Source of the DNA: Telmatactis stephensoni
Lineage: Eukaryota; Cnidaria; Anthozoa; Actiniaria; Isophelliidae
Length of the DNA: 64,000 nt
Reading direction: 5' to 3'
Assembly: GCA_029948255.1 (NCBI GenBank)
Contig: JALIZF010001424.1
Span: 186,001 to 250,000, forward strand
The position numbers were made by a program, and so were the translations under genes. Under the pieces are notes generated by a model. The model searched no databases, was not told where the DNA came from, and saw only the letters and a program-made list of their open reading frames with translations. Each line of letters opens with the position of its first letter. The first letter of the stretch is position 1. This document shows, piece after piece, positions 33,062-43,482 of this stretch.

Positions 33062-35418
33062 AATATTACTTTGTTTAAAACCTGTCTGGACAACCATGCT
33101 CCTCTTCAAAGAATGAAAATCACACGCCCTCCTGCACCGTGGTTAAACGCCGAAGATATTCGCGAACTCCAAAATCAAAGAAATGAGCTTCGACATCTTG
33201 CTCACAAGACAAATCTTGAGTGTGTGTGGGAAAGGTTTCGCAAAGTGAGAAACGCCCTAAAAACCAAAATCAAGAAAGTTAAGCGGTCCTTTTATCAAAA
33301 AGCCTTGTCTTCAAGTAAACCCAAGGAATTATGGCAGACGATTTATCGAATTCTCCATCCAAGTTCTCATCCGATTCAGGCAGATCCAAATAAATTAAAC
33401 ATGCACTTCAGCTCCACCTCACAACGCCTACTGGGATCCACGCCAACCAGTAAAGAAAACTTACAGACCCTAATCGACTCTCTTCCCGACAACTGCTCTT
33501 CCAGCTCTTTTACTTTGCGTCCTGTCACCCATGGAGAGGTATTGAAGCAGTTAACTACAATGAGGAATGACTGTTCAACGGGACCTGATCAAATAGCTGT
33601 GAAACACCTGAAACTCGTTGCCGAGCAGATAGCTTCACCACTGACACACATCATCAATGGCTTTATCTCATATCAAAGATTTCCTGATCCTTGGAAATGT
33701 GCGCGTGTTTCTCCGATACCGAAAACAAATGCTCCATCTAAGGCTGACGACTTTAGACCTATTGCCATCTTACCTGCGCTGTCTAAAGTGTACGAACGAC
33801 TTGTTCTTCATCAGCTGCTGGATTACATCAGTCAGCAGAAAGTACTGAACAACAACATCTCTGGTTATCGCAAAGGACATTCAACAACAACCGTTCTATT
33901 ACGAATACGAGATGATATAGTTCGGGCTATGAAGAAAGGAGAAGTAACACTCATCGCTTTCGCTGACTTCTCCAAGGCGTTCGATACGGTGGACTTTTCA
34001 ACCGTGTTGAAGAAGCTTCACTCAATTGGATTCTCGCGCAAATCTTTGAACTGGGTACTTAGCTACCTAACAGGAAGAAAGCAGTTTGTGCAAGTGAATG
34101 ATAGACAGTCAGATCTAGTGGACATCGAGTTTGGAGTGCCTCAGGGCTCAATATTGGGACCTGTCCTGTTTAACCTATATGTCAACGACCTCCAGGACGA
34201 CGCGAATTGCACTTGTTTCCAGTATGCAGATGACACTACGTTCTACAGTCATAGTGCACCCAAAGATCTTAGGACCTGTACACACAAGATGGAAACAACA
34301 TTCTCGGCACTTGAAAATTGGGCGATTGGGACTAATTTATTACTAAATGAAAAGAAGACCAAGCAAATGTTAGTGTCAACACAGCAGATGTCACGGACGC
34401 ATGGTCTCGGAGAGTTTACACCATCTCTTAAAATAAAAGGTCAAACAGTAGAGAGAGTAAAGACATTCAAGCTCCTGGGTACTTGGTTTGACGAAAATCT
34501 CAAATGGTCAGATCACGTGAAGTATGTGCAATCATCGTGTTATGGTGTCTTGTCAACACTTCGGAAAATACGAAATCTGGCACCATTTCATATAAAGAAG
34601 CAACTAGCTGAAAGCCTGGTTCTTTCAAGGCTACACTTCAATGATATAGTATGCTATCCACTTCCTGCATACTTACAGAAAAAGATCCAGAAAGTACAAA
34701 ACTCTGCAGCAAGCTTTGTCACCAATCACTTTGCTACAGAAGAAGATGTCATGAAGTTAGGATGGCTTCCAACTAAGGAGAGAACTCAATTTCATTTACT
34801 TCGATCTGCTCACCTAGCCATGTTTAACTCATCGTGGCCAGAATATCTTCCATTAGAGAGGCATGCATCAAAGAGACAGCTACGCTCAAGCACAGCCCCA
34901 CAACTTACTATACCCTTAACGACAGGAACTTTTCAAGATTCAGCATCTAAATTATTTATGAACTTCCTACACAGTTACGATTGTGTTCAGAATCAACAAC
35001 ATTTAACCGCAAGGTTAAAAATATTTTGTGGGAAAGGGCAAAACAGCGGTTAATTTCTAAATAGATTAAATTAGTAAATATATTACCGTATAGGGAAGAG
35101 CAGGTTTAAAATTACTATCATTAATTTTTGTTTAATATCTTCTAGGCTGAATTTTAGGGAAGAGTAGATTTATAATTTATAATTATTACTATTTATTTTG
35201 TTTGACTTTTAGGGGGAGGGGGAACGATGTGTAATCGTTAATTAATCTGTAAATAGTTGAATAAGTTTTTAATACTTCAGTTCTTTCTGGGAGGGGTAAT
35301 TATCTAGTATTGGGTCATATTAATTTAGATTGTTTTATAGTTTTAGTTCCAGATGTATAGCTACTATATGTAGAAAAGCTGGAACTAAACCATTATTATT
35401 ATTATTATTATTATTATT
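33062..35418 (+). mobile_element. 5'-truncated non-LTR retrotransposon (LINE, Jockey/CR1-like)
   Basis: The element contains the reverse transcriptase frame 33071-35053, an AT-rich 3' UTR of about 340 bp with a repeated 'tagggaagag(c/t)ag' phrase (35090 and 35157), and a terminal (TTA)n tract at 35391-35418. The upstream endonuclease domain is missing, as expected of 5' truncation during target-primed reverse transcription. I could not define target-site duplications. The short distance from the GPCR stop suggests insertion into its 3' flank in the same orientation. Confidence 0.85.
33071..35053 (+). CDS. LINE reverse transcriptase ORF2 fragment, endonuclease missing, otherwise open
   Basis: 660 codons stay open with no native start (the frame begins TTG). 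The first 100 residues match the region after the endonuclease in LINE ORF2 (PPAPWLNAEDI, then a Lys/Arg-rich helix). Reverse transcriptase blocks follow: DDFRPIAILPALSKVYE, SGYRKGHSTTT, FADFSKAFDTVD (about residue 296), FGVPQGSILGPVLF and YADD (about residue 386). Both catalytic aspartate blocks are intact. A thumb and C-terminal region ends at TAA. Without endonuclease and promoter the copy is not autonomous, but the clean frame implies recent insertion. Confidence 0.92.
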   Translation: MFKTCLDNHAPLQRMKITRPPAPWLNAEDIRELQNQRNELRHLAHKTNLECVWERFRKVRNALKTKIKKVKRSFYQKALSSSKPKELWQTIYRILHPSSHPIQADPNKLNMHFSSTSQRLLGSTPTSKENLQTLIDSLPDNCSSSSFTLRPVTHGEVLKQLTTMRNDCSTGPDQIAVKHLKLVAEQIASPLTHIINGFISYQRFPDPWKCARVSPIPKTNAPSKADDFRPIAILPALSKVYERLVLHQLLDYISQQKVLNNNISGYRKGHSTTTVLLRIRDDIVRAMKKGEVTLIAFADFSKAFDTVDFSTVLKKLHSIGFSRKSLNWVLSYLTGRKQFVQVNDRQSDLVDIEFGVPQGSILGPVLFNLYVNDLQDDANCTCFQYADDTTFYSHSAPKDLRTCTHKMETTFSALENWAIGTNLLLNEKKTKQMLVSTQQMSRTHGLGEFTPSLKIKGQTVERVKTFKLLGTWFDENLKWSDHVKYVQSSCYGVLSTLRKIRNLAPFHIKKQLAESLVLSRLHFNDIVCYPLPAYLQKKIQKVQNSAASFVTNHFATEEDVMKLGWLPTKERTQFHLLRSAHLAMFNSSWPEYLPLERHASKRQLRSSTAPQLTIPLTTGTFQDSASKLFMNFLHSYDCVQNQQHLTARLKIFCGKGQNSG

Positions 35419-35847
35419 AAATACATTAAGCAAGTAACACGTGGATCAGTTATAAAAGCATGCTGAATGTCAAAAGGCCTGACCAAACCTGTGAATAAAG
35501 TCTCTTTCTTCTGCCATGAGAAACCATGTAAAAAACTAGACGCACTGAGTGCGTTTCCTCGGGCTACACAAATGTGTGTGTATATAGGTGTAGTAGATGT
35601 ACAAGGTGAGAAGGAGCTAGAGACGACAGAGAGAACACAAACCCCAAGGCAACGGTAATGTTTGTCCCCAAGTTAACCCAAAAGTGTGAAAGTATGCCTT
35701 ATTGAAGCAAAAGCAAGTGCGCGGCCGCACCGTACCTAGATAGAACATTGCAGTACCCAAGTTTCTCTCTACATCATCTCACGCCTCTTGTGCTACGAAT
35801 CCGCCATAAAACTAAAAACTGACGGCGTTTAGATTGCGTGCCAGGAA

Positions 35848-36190
35848 GTCCAGATAAAAAGACATTTAGGCCCCGTTCACACTGGCTACAGCATTAGATC
35901 GATCTGGGATCGATCCAGTCTAGTACATCGCTTTAAGCTGGATCGAACTCAGATCGATCTAGAACTGAAGTGTGAACAGGGCCTTAGTCATTAATAAACT
36001 CATTTGCATATCTCGGATTTTCAAATTTCTCTCAGGAATTTCAATTTATAATACTAAAGTACATTGCATATTACATATTGTATAAAATGGTTTGTAGTTT
36101 TGCAGCTAAAGTTAAAAATCTTGCCAGAATATTGAAAATATGATATATGCAAATGAGTTTATTAATGATTAAATGTCTTTTTATCTGGAC
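35848..36190. mobile_element. Foldback element carrying a nested MITE
   Basis: The left arm 'gtccagataaaaagacattt' continues after the nested insertion as 'agtcattaataaactcattt' and 'gcatatc'. The right arm is the inverse: 'atatgcaaatgagtttatta', 'atgattaaatgtctttttat', 'ctggac'. Once the nested 35869-35983 element is removed, the arms pair over about 60 bp. The right arm preserves the uninterrupted site, dating the nested element as younger. Confidence 0.82.
35869..35983. mobile_element. 115-bp MITE with GGCCCCGTTCACAC ends, TTA duplication
   Basis: The left end 'ggccccgttcacact' and right end 'agtgtgaacagggcc' are inverse. It is flanked by TTA on both sides (35866-35868 and 35984-35986). 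The interior is made of GATCGATC words ('gatcgatctgggatcgatcc', 'gatcgaactcagatcgatct'). Deleting it with one TTA gives GACATTTAGTCATTAATAAA, matching the other arm of the host foldback (GACATTTAATCATTAATAAA in inverse). This fits a PIF/Harbinger-like 3-bp duplication. Confidence 0.88.
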
Positions 36191-36239
36191 AAACTTTTTG
36201 AGAATGGCAGCTGTATATGTTAAAAGTGAAAGGTAAAGC

Positions 36240-36480
36240 ACTATATTTAGCGTCGGTAGTTCCTTCAGCTAGAATTCCAGGTCTTCCAAGCTGGTCCCCT
36301 GGGAAGCCGACGGTGGGCTCTATACCCCCCTCCCTCCATCAGTGCTCCGTTTTACGGGTATTTAAAGTTACTTAAAGCTACACAGAATGGAAAGAAGTCG
36401 AAATAAGTGTGAGGTGACTGGCAATCAAACTCGGACCACTCGCTTCAGAAAGCCGCGCACTAACCATCTGCATGGATTTG
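36240..36480 (-). repeat. tRNA-derived SINE, minus strand
   Basis: On the minus strand 'gatggttagtgcgcggcttt', 'gtggtccgagtttgattgcc' and, distally, 'agctgaaggaactaccgacg' correspond to the plus-strand copy at 10112-10225. The body between includes a 'taagtaactttaaatacccg' segment not present in the shorter copy. Confidence 0.65.
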
Positions 36481-36691
36481 AGCTACACTTCCTCCTTATA
36501 TGGAAATTCTAAGTTTCGACAGACTCAGGGAGTCAAGGGCCAACACTTGCGGAATGCGGAAGACCCCAAATTGTCTGAAAACCAGGCTAGTAAATAATGA
36601 CTTTGAGGTTTTCTTTGCTTTTCCATTAGTTTCCACACGCCGAAATGTCCTAGACAAATACACGTTACCACCACTGCTTCTGTCAAAAGAC

Positions 36692-36697
36692 TTTATT
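36692..36697 (-). terminator. Candidate polyadenylation signal (AATAAA on minus strand)
   Basis: TTTATT on the plus strand, about 140 bp beyond the stop codon of the two-pass membrane protein gene. Confidence 0.5.
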
Positions 36698-36837
36698 TAT
36701 TTTTCAACATGTTTTGGAAAACAAAACCCAAATTTCTTGTTATTACTCTCATTTATCCAACTTTAAACAAAACTATTAGAACTTATTTTGTCGTATATAC
36801 GTATATGCATTTTAAGATGGTAACTGACCAAACCCTC

Positions 36838-39800
36838 TTACAATCCTGTCAGTGGAGACCTGAACACAGAGCTATTAGGCTGATCAGAACCAAAGAGCGA
36901 ATACGACTTTGTCTGGTGGTCTTCGTTACGAGTTTGCTTCATCTGGGAAAGAATGTTGGGCAAACCCGAGAAGCTGGAGTAAAAATCTCCTTGCATGTGC
37001 TGCCTGTTATCCGGTTTGTCTATATCTTTAAGGAGCGTATATGAGGTTCCAGACGTTGGCTCAGTTGACGTGGTCAAACAAGTGCCTTTTTCCTGATTCA
37101 TGTATTGATTTTTACAAAAAGACGGATCACTATGAACAGGATTGTACAGCTGATTGAACGGCGCCGTGACTTTGGACTTTTTAAATACAACGTCATTATT
37201 TAATTTGGTTGTGTTCGATTGCTTTTCTGAACTCCCAGGATTCCACTTTGGCTCAACGTATTCTGGTACTTTCCATACTGAGGGGGGTGGGCTTGGGCTC
37301 GTGTCGTTGCTTTCCGAGGAGGCTCTCTCACGTGATAATGCAGATACGGATATAACAGTTGGAACGTTTGGTTGATATAAAGGTTTGTGTGATAACTGTT
37401 CAGACTTTTTTGCTGTTTTCGGCGTACTAGATCTTGATTTCTGAACATCTTGTTTTTGTGATACAAGCTAAAAAATATAAAAAAGTATTTTACTCAGTTA
37501 AAACTAATAGCCCAAGAAAGCATTCAGAATTTTTTACGTGTCTGAAGATAGTCATACCATCAGTGGGAAAGAGACGAAAATATAATGAAATTGGACATCA
37601 CCAAAGGATCATCATACTACTGACAGTCTCTTGAAATCATGACATAGAGGCTTTGCACCATCACTAGTGATGGCAGCCATGACAGGAGGCAGGAACAATA
37701 AAGTCTGGACTAATCTGATTTACACGAGAAAGAATTCAGTTTCCCAGGTAGAAAGACTATTGTTGTGCCTCCAGTCATGGCTGCCATCATGTGATGGTGC
37801 AAAGCCTCTATAAGAATGTCATGCACCTATCACAGTTAACCCTGGGGGAGGGAGGGGGGATTCGATTTGGAGCTACAGATTTTTGTCAAAATCCCAAGGG
37901 TAGGAAAAGGAATGATGCAGATAAAATGAAGATAAACTTGGATCATTTGGTAGTTCTCCCTAATAGTTTACCCAACTGAAGTGCACCGTGTAGTCCCAGA
38001 AATCATATAATATTATTTGATATTCTAACCTTTTCTTGTTGTCTAATATTTTCTTTTAATCTTTCTTCCTTTAGTTTCCTAAGTCTTTTGTCTTCTCTCT
38101 GTTACCAAAATCACAAGTGTTAAAAAGTTTTTCTATATATATATATATGATATCATTTTGATATATGACACATTATCGATATACAATATCAAAATTGTAA
38201 CTATCATAAGGTCACTATATTTTTAGCAACATCATTTAGTGAGTTTTAGCAAGTTCCTCAAAATCATTAAATTTTGTACAAGCTAAAATCATAAGTGTTT
38301 GTGGGTATTATTGGCCAATCCTATTAATAGTAAAAACTGTCATTTCCCCAGATTTCACTAGTCAAAGAGAAATTGCTAAATTTAGTAACACTAAAAATAC
38401 TTAAACTTTATAAGGACGTATATTCTATACTGACCTCTTTTTCTTCCTTTTCCTGTTCTTTTTTCTTCATCCTTTCTTCTTTCTTTTTTACTTTTCTTTC
38501 CTTTTTCTCTTCAAGTTTACGATCCTTAAGAAATCAGAAATACAATTTGATACGTAGTATACTAGAATCCTTAAATGAATAATGTAAATTTATGATTTAA
38601 ATGCACCTATGGATTAAGCTAGTTGTATGTCTGGTTTTCTAATGAACACTAATTTGAATGCATTGAATAAATATAGCTACACACTGATGAACAATAGTTG
38701 ACACTCTGTAGCAGAAACCTATGGGTGGGGGATGCTAGTAAATTTTGGATGAGGATGATTTGACTTACTTATATAATATTTATTTGTATTGATATGCAAT
38801 TCAGCCTTTGGCTACCTGCAAGTATTATTTCAATAAACTATCTATATAAATTATCTATCTGTCTGTCTATTCAAACTGCCACACATTACCACGGAGATGA
38901 TTTAATGATATGCAAGACTATATAACAAACAATGTCTAGTTAGCACATTGTCAGTTAATGCCCAAACAGGCAAAACAAAGAAAATAAATCCACTTCAAAA
39001 CTCTAACAGCTTGTGGCTGCACAAACAAGCACATAAATGGTTCAGAATGAACTGGTCTTCCAAGAACCCATGAGTCAGGTGTACGTAACTTGTACGTTGT
39101 TGCTTATTTTGCTCTGGACTGAAATGTTTTGATTTTGTCATAGGCTGAAAAGTGTTCAGCAAAGCACACATGCTTGGCGTGCTGACTGGGTCAGTGAAAT
39201 TCTCTATTAAAGTTTGGGCCTGTTGGGCTGGGCATGAATACTGAACTGGGTTGTGTTCAGGGGCCTGCAGTTTGGCAAATGCTAGAACGTCTGTTTGCCA
39301 GCAAAATTATTTCAGTTTGGGCCACTTGGGCTGGGCATGAATACTAAACTGGGTCTAGAACGTCTGTGTGCCAGCAAAATTATTTCAGTTTGGGCCACTT
39401 GGGCTGGGCATGAATACTAAACTGGGTTCAGGTGCCTGAGTTTTGTGAATACTCAAACTGTGTGTTCAGTGAAATTCTTGAAGTTCAGGCCTCTTGGGCC
39501 AGGCACAAATACTGAACTAGGTTCAGAGGTGCCATTAAGTGGTTAGCTTGGTGAGTTCTAGAACTGTGTGTTCCATGAAATTCTTTAAGTTCAGGCCTCT
39601 TGGGCAGTGCACCAAATACTGGCCTGTTTGGAATGAGTTCTTTCTTAACCATGCAGCAGTTGATTGGTGCATTAATTTGACTAATATTGTTCAATGTCAG
39701 CTGCTGTATGGTGGCCGTCCAGTTTGATGGTTAACCTTCCAGAGGTTATCTAAAACCCTCTGTAATCATGCAGCTACAGCAGTCGTGCCGGGATTGTTAA

Positions 39801-42681
39801 CCACCACTGGTCCTTCCAGCCCTATTGCAGGTGGCATATTGTAACATGATCAGTGATTGTTTGAGGGTGATATATCCACGAAACCTGATAATGGTGGTTG
39901 ATGTCAAGGGAACAGTGGTGGTTGATGTCAATCCCCAGCTCACCTATGCCCAGGTGAGCAGTCTTCAAGGCTTGGGCATGGACTAAGAAAACCCAGCAAG
40001 CTAGTTCAGATTTCTTTGGGAAATAAGGTTTGGTTTGAAGCTGAGACTGTGAGAATGAGAATTGGAAAAGTTCATCTGGAGAGATAAGAGAGTGATGGGA
40101 GGATGAGGATTGGGAGATGAGTTTTGAAGATGAAGGTGGGGGATTGGTTGAAAAGGGTGTAATGGAGGAATAAGGCCAGATGGCAGGACAAATGGATCTA
40201 TGAAATTGTTCCGCCACAAGAACAATGGATCTTTGTCTTTCCCCATTCTTAATCATTGATCTGTGGGACAATGCCGGCTTCAATATATTATTATTCAAAC
40301 CAGCCACACATTCCCATGGGAGATGATTTAATGATATGCAAGACTATATATAACAAACAACGTCCAATTAGCATGTTGTAAGTTTATACCCAAACCGGCA
40401 TATGGAGAACATCAATCCTGGGAGAGGTCACTGATAGGAGGGGAGGGGAGTACTGTGCCCCAGGCTGGACTTTGTCTCTCCAGATCTATTTTCATTGTTC
40501 CGCCACAAGAACAATGGATCTTCATCTTTCCCCATTCTTAATCATTGATTTGTGGGACAATGGCTGGTTTGAATAATATTATTAATTAAATACTATCTGT
40601 TGTGCCTCACAGTAGTCAAAATCACTAGATTTCGTACCTTTTAGGCACTCAAGGTCAGATATACCAGTAGTTTTATTGAAATTAGTTGAGTCTCAACCAT
40701 GTTGAGATTCTTTATGCTTTATTGGTTTTACCTTTAGCTCCAGCTGTGCCAATTTGGGTGCTTTTAGAAGTGAAAATGAAAATTCCTGATGGTCTACATC
40801 TTAATTCCCTCACCAAAATATATGGTAATCCCTCATAGGAGCACACATTTCTTAACATTTACTCATGTGTCCCCCTATCCCCTTAATGGATATTGCTTTT
40901 AAAAAGGCCTCAGTAATATACTGTATTATTAATTACAAAATACACTACATGTGGGATGAGGAAGTAATACAAATCAAGTTTGCATGCATATAAGCGACAG
41001 AGAACTTAATTATATGTTTGCAGTAAGTATGGTGTCAATATTTATACACCAACATCTGCTGTTATTTACCCCTCAGCCTGTTTTGGAAAACATAATGCCT
41101 TCTTTTGGAAATAATTCCTCTCAGAGTAAGTTGTATCATAAAGAGCTACAAGCTGAATTGGTGCTTACACACCATCAAAGTCAACTCAAATTTTGATCCA
41201 TCTCATTCATTAGTCAAAAGGCTTATTCATTGACAGTCAGAATTAACAATGTTGTCTTGACTACCCAACTGTCTTTCTAAATATAGACATCAGTATGCTA
41301 AGTATCTATACAGCATAGCTAGTGTTAAGTCAAAAGGTTCAATTATTTCTCTTGTGGTTAGACCTACCATTTCTTGTTGTCTAGCCAATTCTAGTTTCTC
41401 GAGTTCGTGTTCCCGCTTTTTACGGAAGTCAGTTGATCTTGTTACAGTGAGATGCTAAAAACAAAACAAAGATTTACTACAGTAAACAAAACGTTGACTT
41501 GAACACATGGAACTAATGATGCTTCAAATCCAAGTTAGCTTATTCAGCATTATCGAAAAAATTTGCTTACTCATGAGGAAAAGGAATATCGATTTATGAC
41601 TTCACAATTAAACTATTTATTTTTGCAAGAAATTGAATATAATTATGTAAATTGCATAATTGAAGTATGAGAGATGCTGTGCTGAAGTGATCTTTGAGAG
41701 TGCTGATGGCAAAATATAGAAACAAATAAGATAAACAAAACCTAGTTGGTATTATAAAAGCTTTTCTTACAAATTCCACTATAAATGCTTTAAATTAAAT
41801 GCGAATCAGAAATTGATTCCAATAAAACTTTCACTATTTGTTTTATTAAGAGTACAATAATTAGAGTTGGGTCAGACGTTCGATTATTTAATAGCAGCAC
41901 TTTAGCAAGCTCAAATATATCTGTACATGTATCAATTAGCGTCAAGGTTATTCAAATTTTTTTGTATCAGTAAAAGTTTAGCGGCAAACCAGCCTTATCA
42001 AACAACAACAAACATATACAATAGCTGGTGATCATACGTGTCCGTGATAACAGAGAACCATGTCAAAACCTAAACCCTAGACTAATAAACAGATTGTGTT
42101 TTCTTGATTATTTGATCAGCGATTTTTTTACCTGAGAAGGACCTTTTTTCTTTTTGTTTTGTCCATTGGCGCCGTCACGATCTTTCGCTTTTCGACTGCT
42201 TCGTCTGTCAACTTCCTTAGTGCTATACGACTGTAAATAATAAGCGTGAAGTTCACATTAAGAACATAGAATACTGTACATAAGCTAGTCAAGACATTGT
42301 ACAATAAAGATATTATTTTACGTAGGCAAAGGAACGGAAATTACGATACCAACCTGATTCGAGTTATCCGACTTCGAAGCTCGTTTAGTAAGATGAGTTG
42401 CAGTCAAGCTGATGACGATTGCCGAAAAAATAACACTTTCTACTGACTAGAAAGGAAGCAAGGACAAAACAATTAAGTGAAAGAACACTCTGTTTAAGCA
42501 GACCACAGAGCTTAGACCACCAATTCACTTGAATACAAAACGAAAGAACGCTTCGTGCCATGTGTCTTGTCGAGTTATTCAACATTACCTGAGTTATAAG
42601 CGGGACAACCACACAGCCGACAACGGATCCAAACACACAGAAAACTGAGTACTGATCGAAGAAACCTTTTCCCACCGCCAT
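36838..42681 (-). CDS. Unrecognised two-pass membrane protein with charged coiled coil, 386 residues
   Basis: Seven minus-strand exons join in phase 0 throughout: 42681-42589, 42446-42354, 42230-42132, 41454-41368, 38524-38435, 38098-38030 and 37467-36838. Exon 1 gives MAVGKGFF and a hydrophobic span (YSVFCVFGSVVGCVVVPLI). Exon 2 gives a second span (VESVIFSAIVISLTATHL). Exon 3 is Lys/Arg-rich. Exons 4-6 encode an uninterrupted Lys/Glu-rich helix (for example KKREHELEKLELARQQ and KLEEKKERKVKKKEER), a likely coiled coil. The last 209 residues are Ser/Pro/Asn-rich and look disordered. Splice signals are good. An acceptor 17 bp before the ATG implies a 5' UTR exon upstream. Small N-terminal hairpin plus cytoplasmic coiled coil suggests an endomembrane or nuclear-envelope adaptor, but I recognise no family and assign no function. 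Confidence 0.75.
37640..37815. mobile_element. Foldback MITE in intron of the two-pass gene
   Basis: The left arm 'agaggctttgcaccatcact' and 'gatggcagccatgacagg' pairs with the right arm 'ccagtcatggctgccatcat' and 'gtgatggtgcaaagcctcta'. Arms of about 45 bp with few mismatches flank a loop of about 80 bp. It lies between the last two exons. Confidence 0.75.
38876..40590. repeat. Intron with duplicated blocks
   Basis: Two blocks recur in direct orientation. 'agatgatttaatgatatgca' with 'agactata' and 'acaaacaa' is at about 38895 and 40320. 'ttccgccacaagaacaatgg' with 'tttccccattcttaatcatt' is at about 40208 and 40498. The 486-bp minus-strand frame at 39822-40307 falls inside this repetitive block and shows no family motif, so I do not call it a gene. 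Confidence 0.65.
39190..39625 (+). repeat. Degenerate tandem repeat, about 100-bp units
   Basis: 'gggctgggcatgaatact' preceded by 'tttgggcc(t/a)' occurs at about 39222, 39320 and 39402. Weaker copies 'caggcctcttgggccaggca' and 'caggcctcttgggcagtgca' follow at 39488 and 39593. 'ctagaacgtctgtttgccag' is also repeated. Divergence increases along the array. Confidence 0.75.
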
Positions 42682-42899
42682 TATGGCGTCTTTAGCCTGT
42701 ACAAACGGAAAAATCGAGAATGTTATGGTAGAAATTACGGGTCGCTGCCTCTCCGAAACATGATCAGAGAACATCCGATCATTCCAAACATGCGACTCTC
42801 CAAACGCTCTCAGTCAAACATTAAACGTATTGAATTAAACATACAGCCCTAATTCATGACTTTTAATCATTAAGCTTCAATTTTAGAAAACAAACAGAG

Positions 42900-43060
42900 A
42901 CTTACTTGTGCGAAGAACGTCCTAAAATCTCAAAAAATTCTCTCTAGTTATACTTGCTGACAGTTTCATCGGCGAACAGCGCTTCCACTATGATTATACT
43001 TGCGCGAAAGGTCGTGACGTCACACCCTAAAGGGGCGTTTCTGATTGGACCAAAATAATG
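42900..43060 (-). promoter_or_regulatory. Probable promoter region of the two-pass membrane protein gene
   Basis: Upstream of the inferred 5' UTR acceptor, the interval contains a palindromic CRE-type TGACGTCA (about 43015) and an inverted CCAAT box ('attgga', about 43044), in a locally GC-richer stretch. No TATA box was noticed. Position and motifs only; the transcription start is unknown. Confidence 0.4.
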
Positions 43061-43343
43061 GGATCAGCAAAAGGCCTGTCTGCATAAATTTCATTCTTTT
43101 CCTTGCATTTCGTGATGGTTTCGTTCCAGTTATATGAGTACGTTGCTAAGTAACTGTCAAATGTGATTGCTAGCTTTCAGAATTGACTGAAAAAAAGAAG
43201 GGAAATGTAAAACTTTATAATTTGAGGATATTAGTTCATTTTTCAGTAATAAAATATACAAATGTTGAAACAGGTGATTGAAACTGAAACGAATTTATCG
43301 AAAGTCTGTAATACATATCACATGACCAAATAGTAGAGAGATT

Positions 43344-43454
43344 TTATAACCCGTGAAAGAAAGATGACTAGTTTGTAGTAGTTGAGAACAAAAGAAAACA
43401 ATGATTTGCAGTCTACTACTAAATATTATGCGTACTATTTTTTCACGGGTTAAA
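43344..43454. mobile_element. Foldback element with TAACCCGTGAAA ends (intact copy)
   Basis: 'ataacccgtgaaag' on the left and 'ttttttcacgggtta' on the right are inverse. The centre contains 'tctactactaaatattatgc'. About 30 bp further on, a second copy of the family (43483-43845) holds a nested MITE. This intact copy shows what the insertion site looked like before. Confidence 0.8.
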
Positions 43455-43482
43455 TATAACCACTGACAATAGATTGATGCAT

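Noticed and set aside
39822..40307. 161-codon open frame on the minus strand
   Set aside because: It lies in an intron within blocks that recur nearby (40303-40590), shows no family motif, and has Ser/His low complexity. Most likely a product of repeats.
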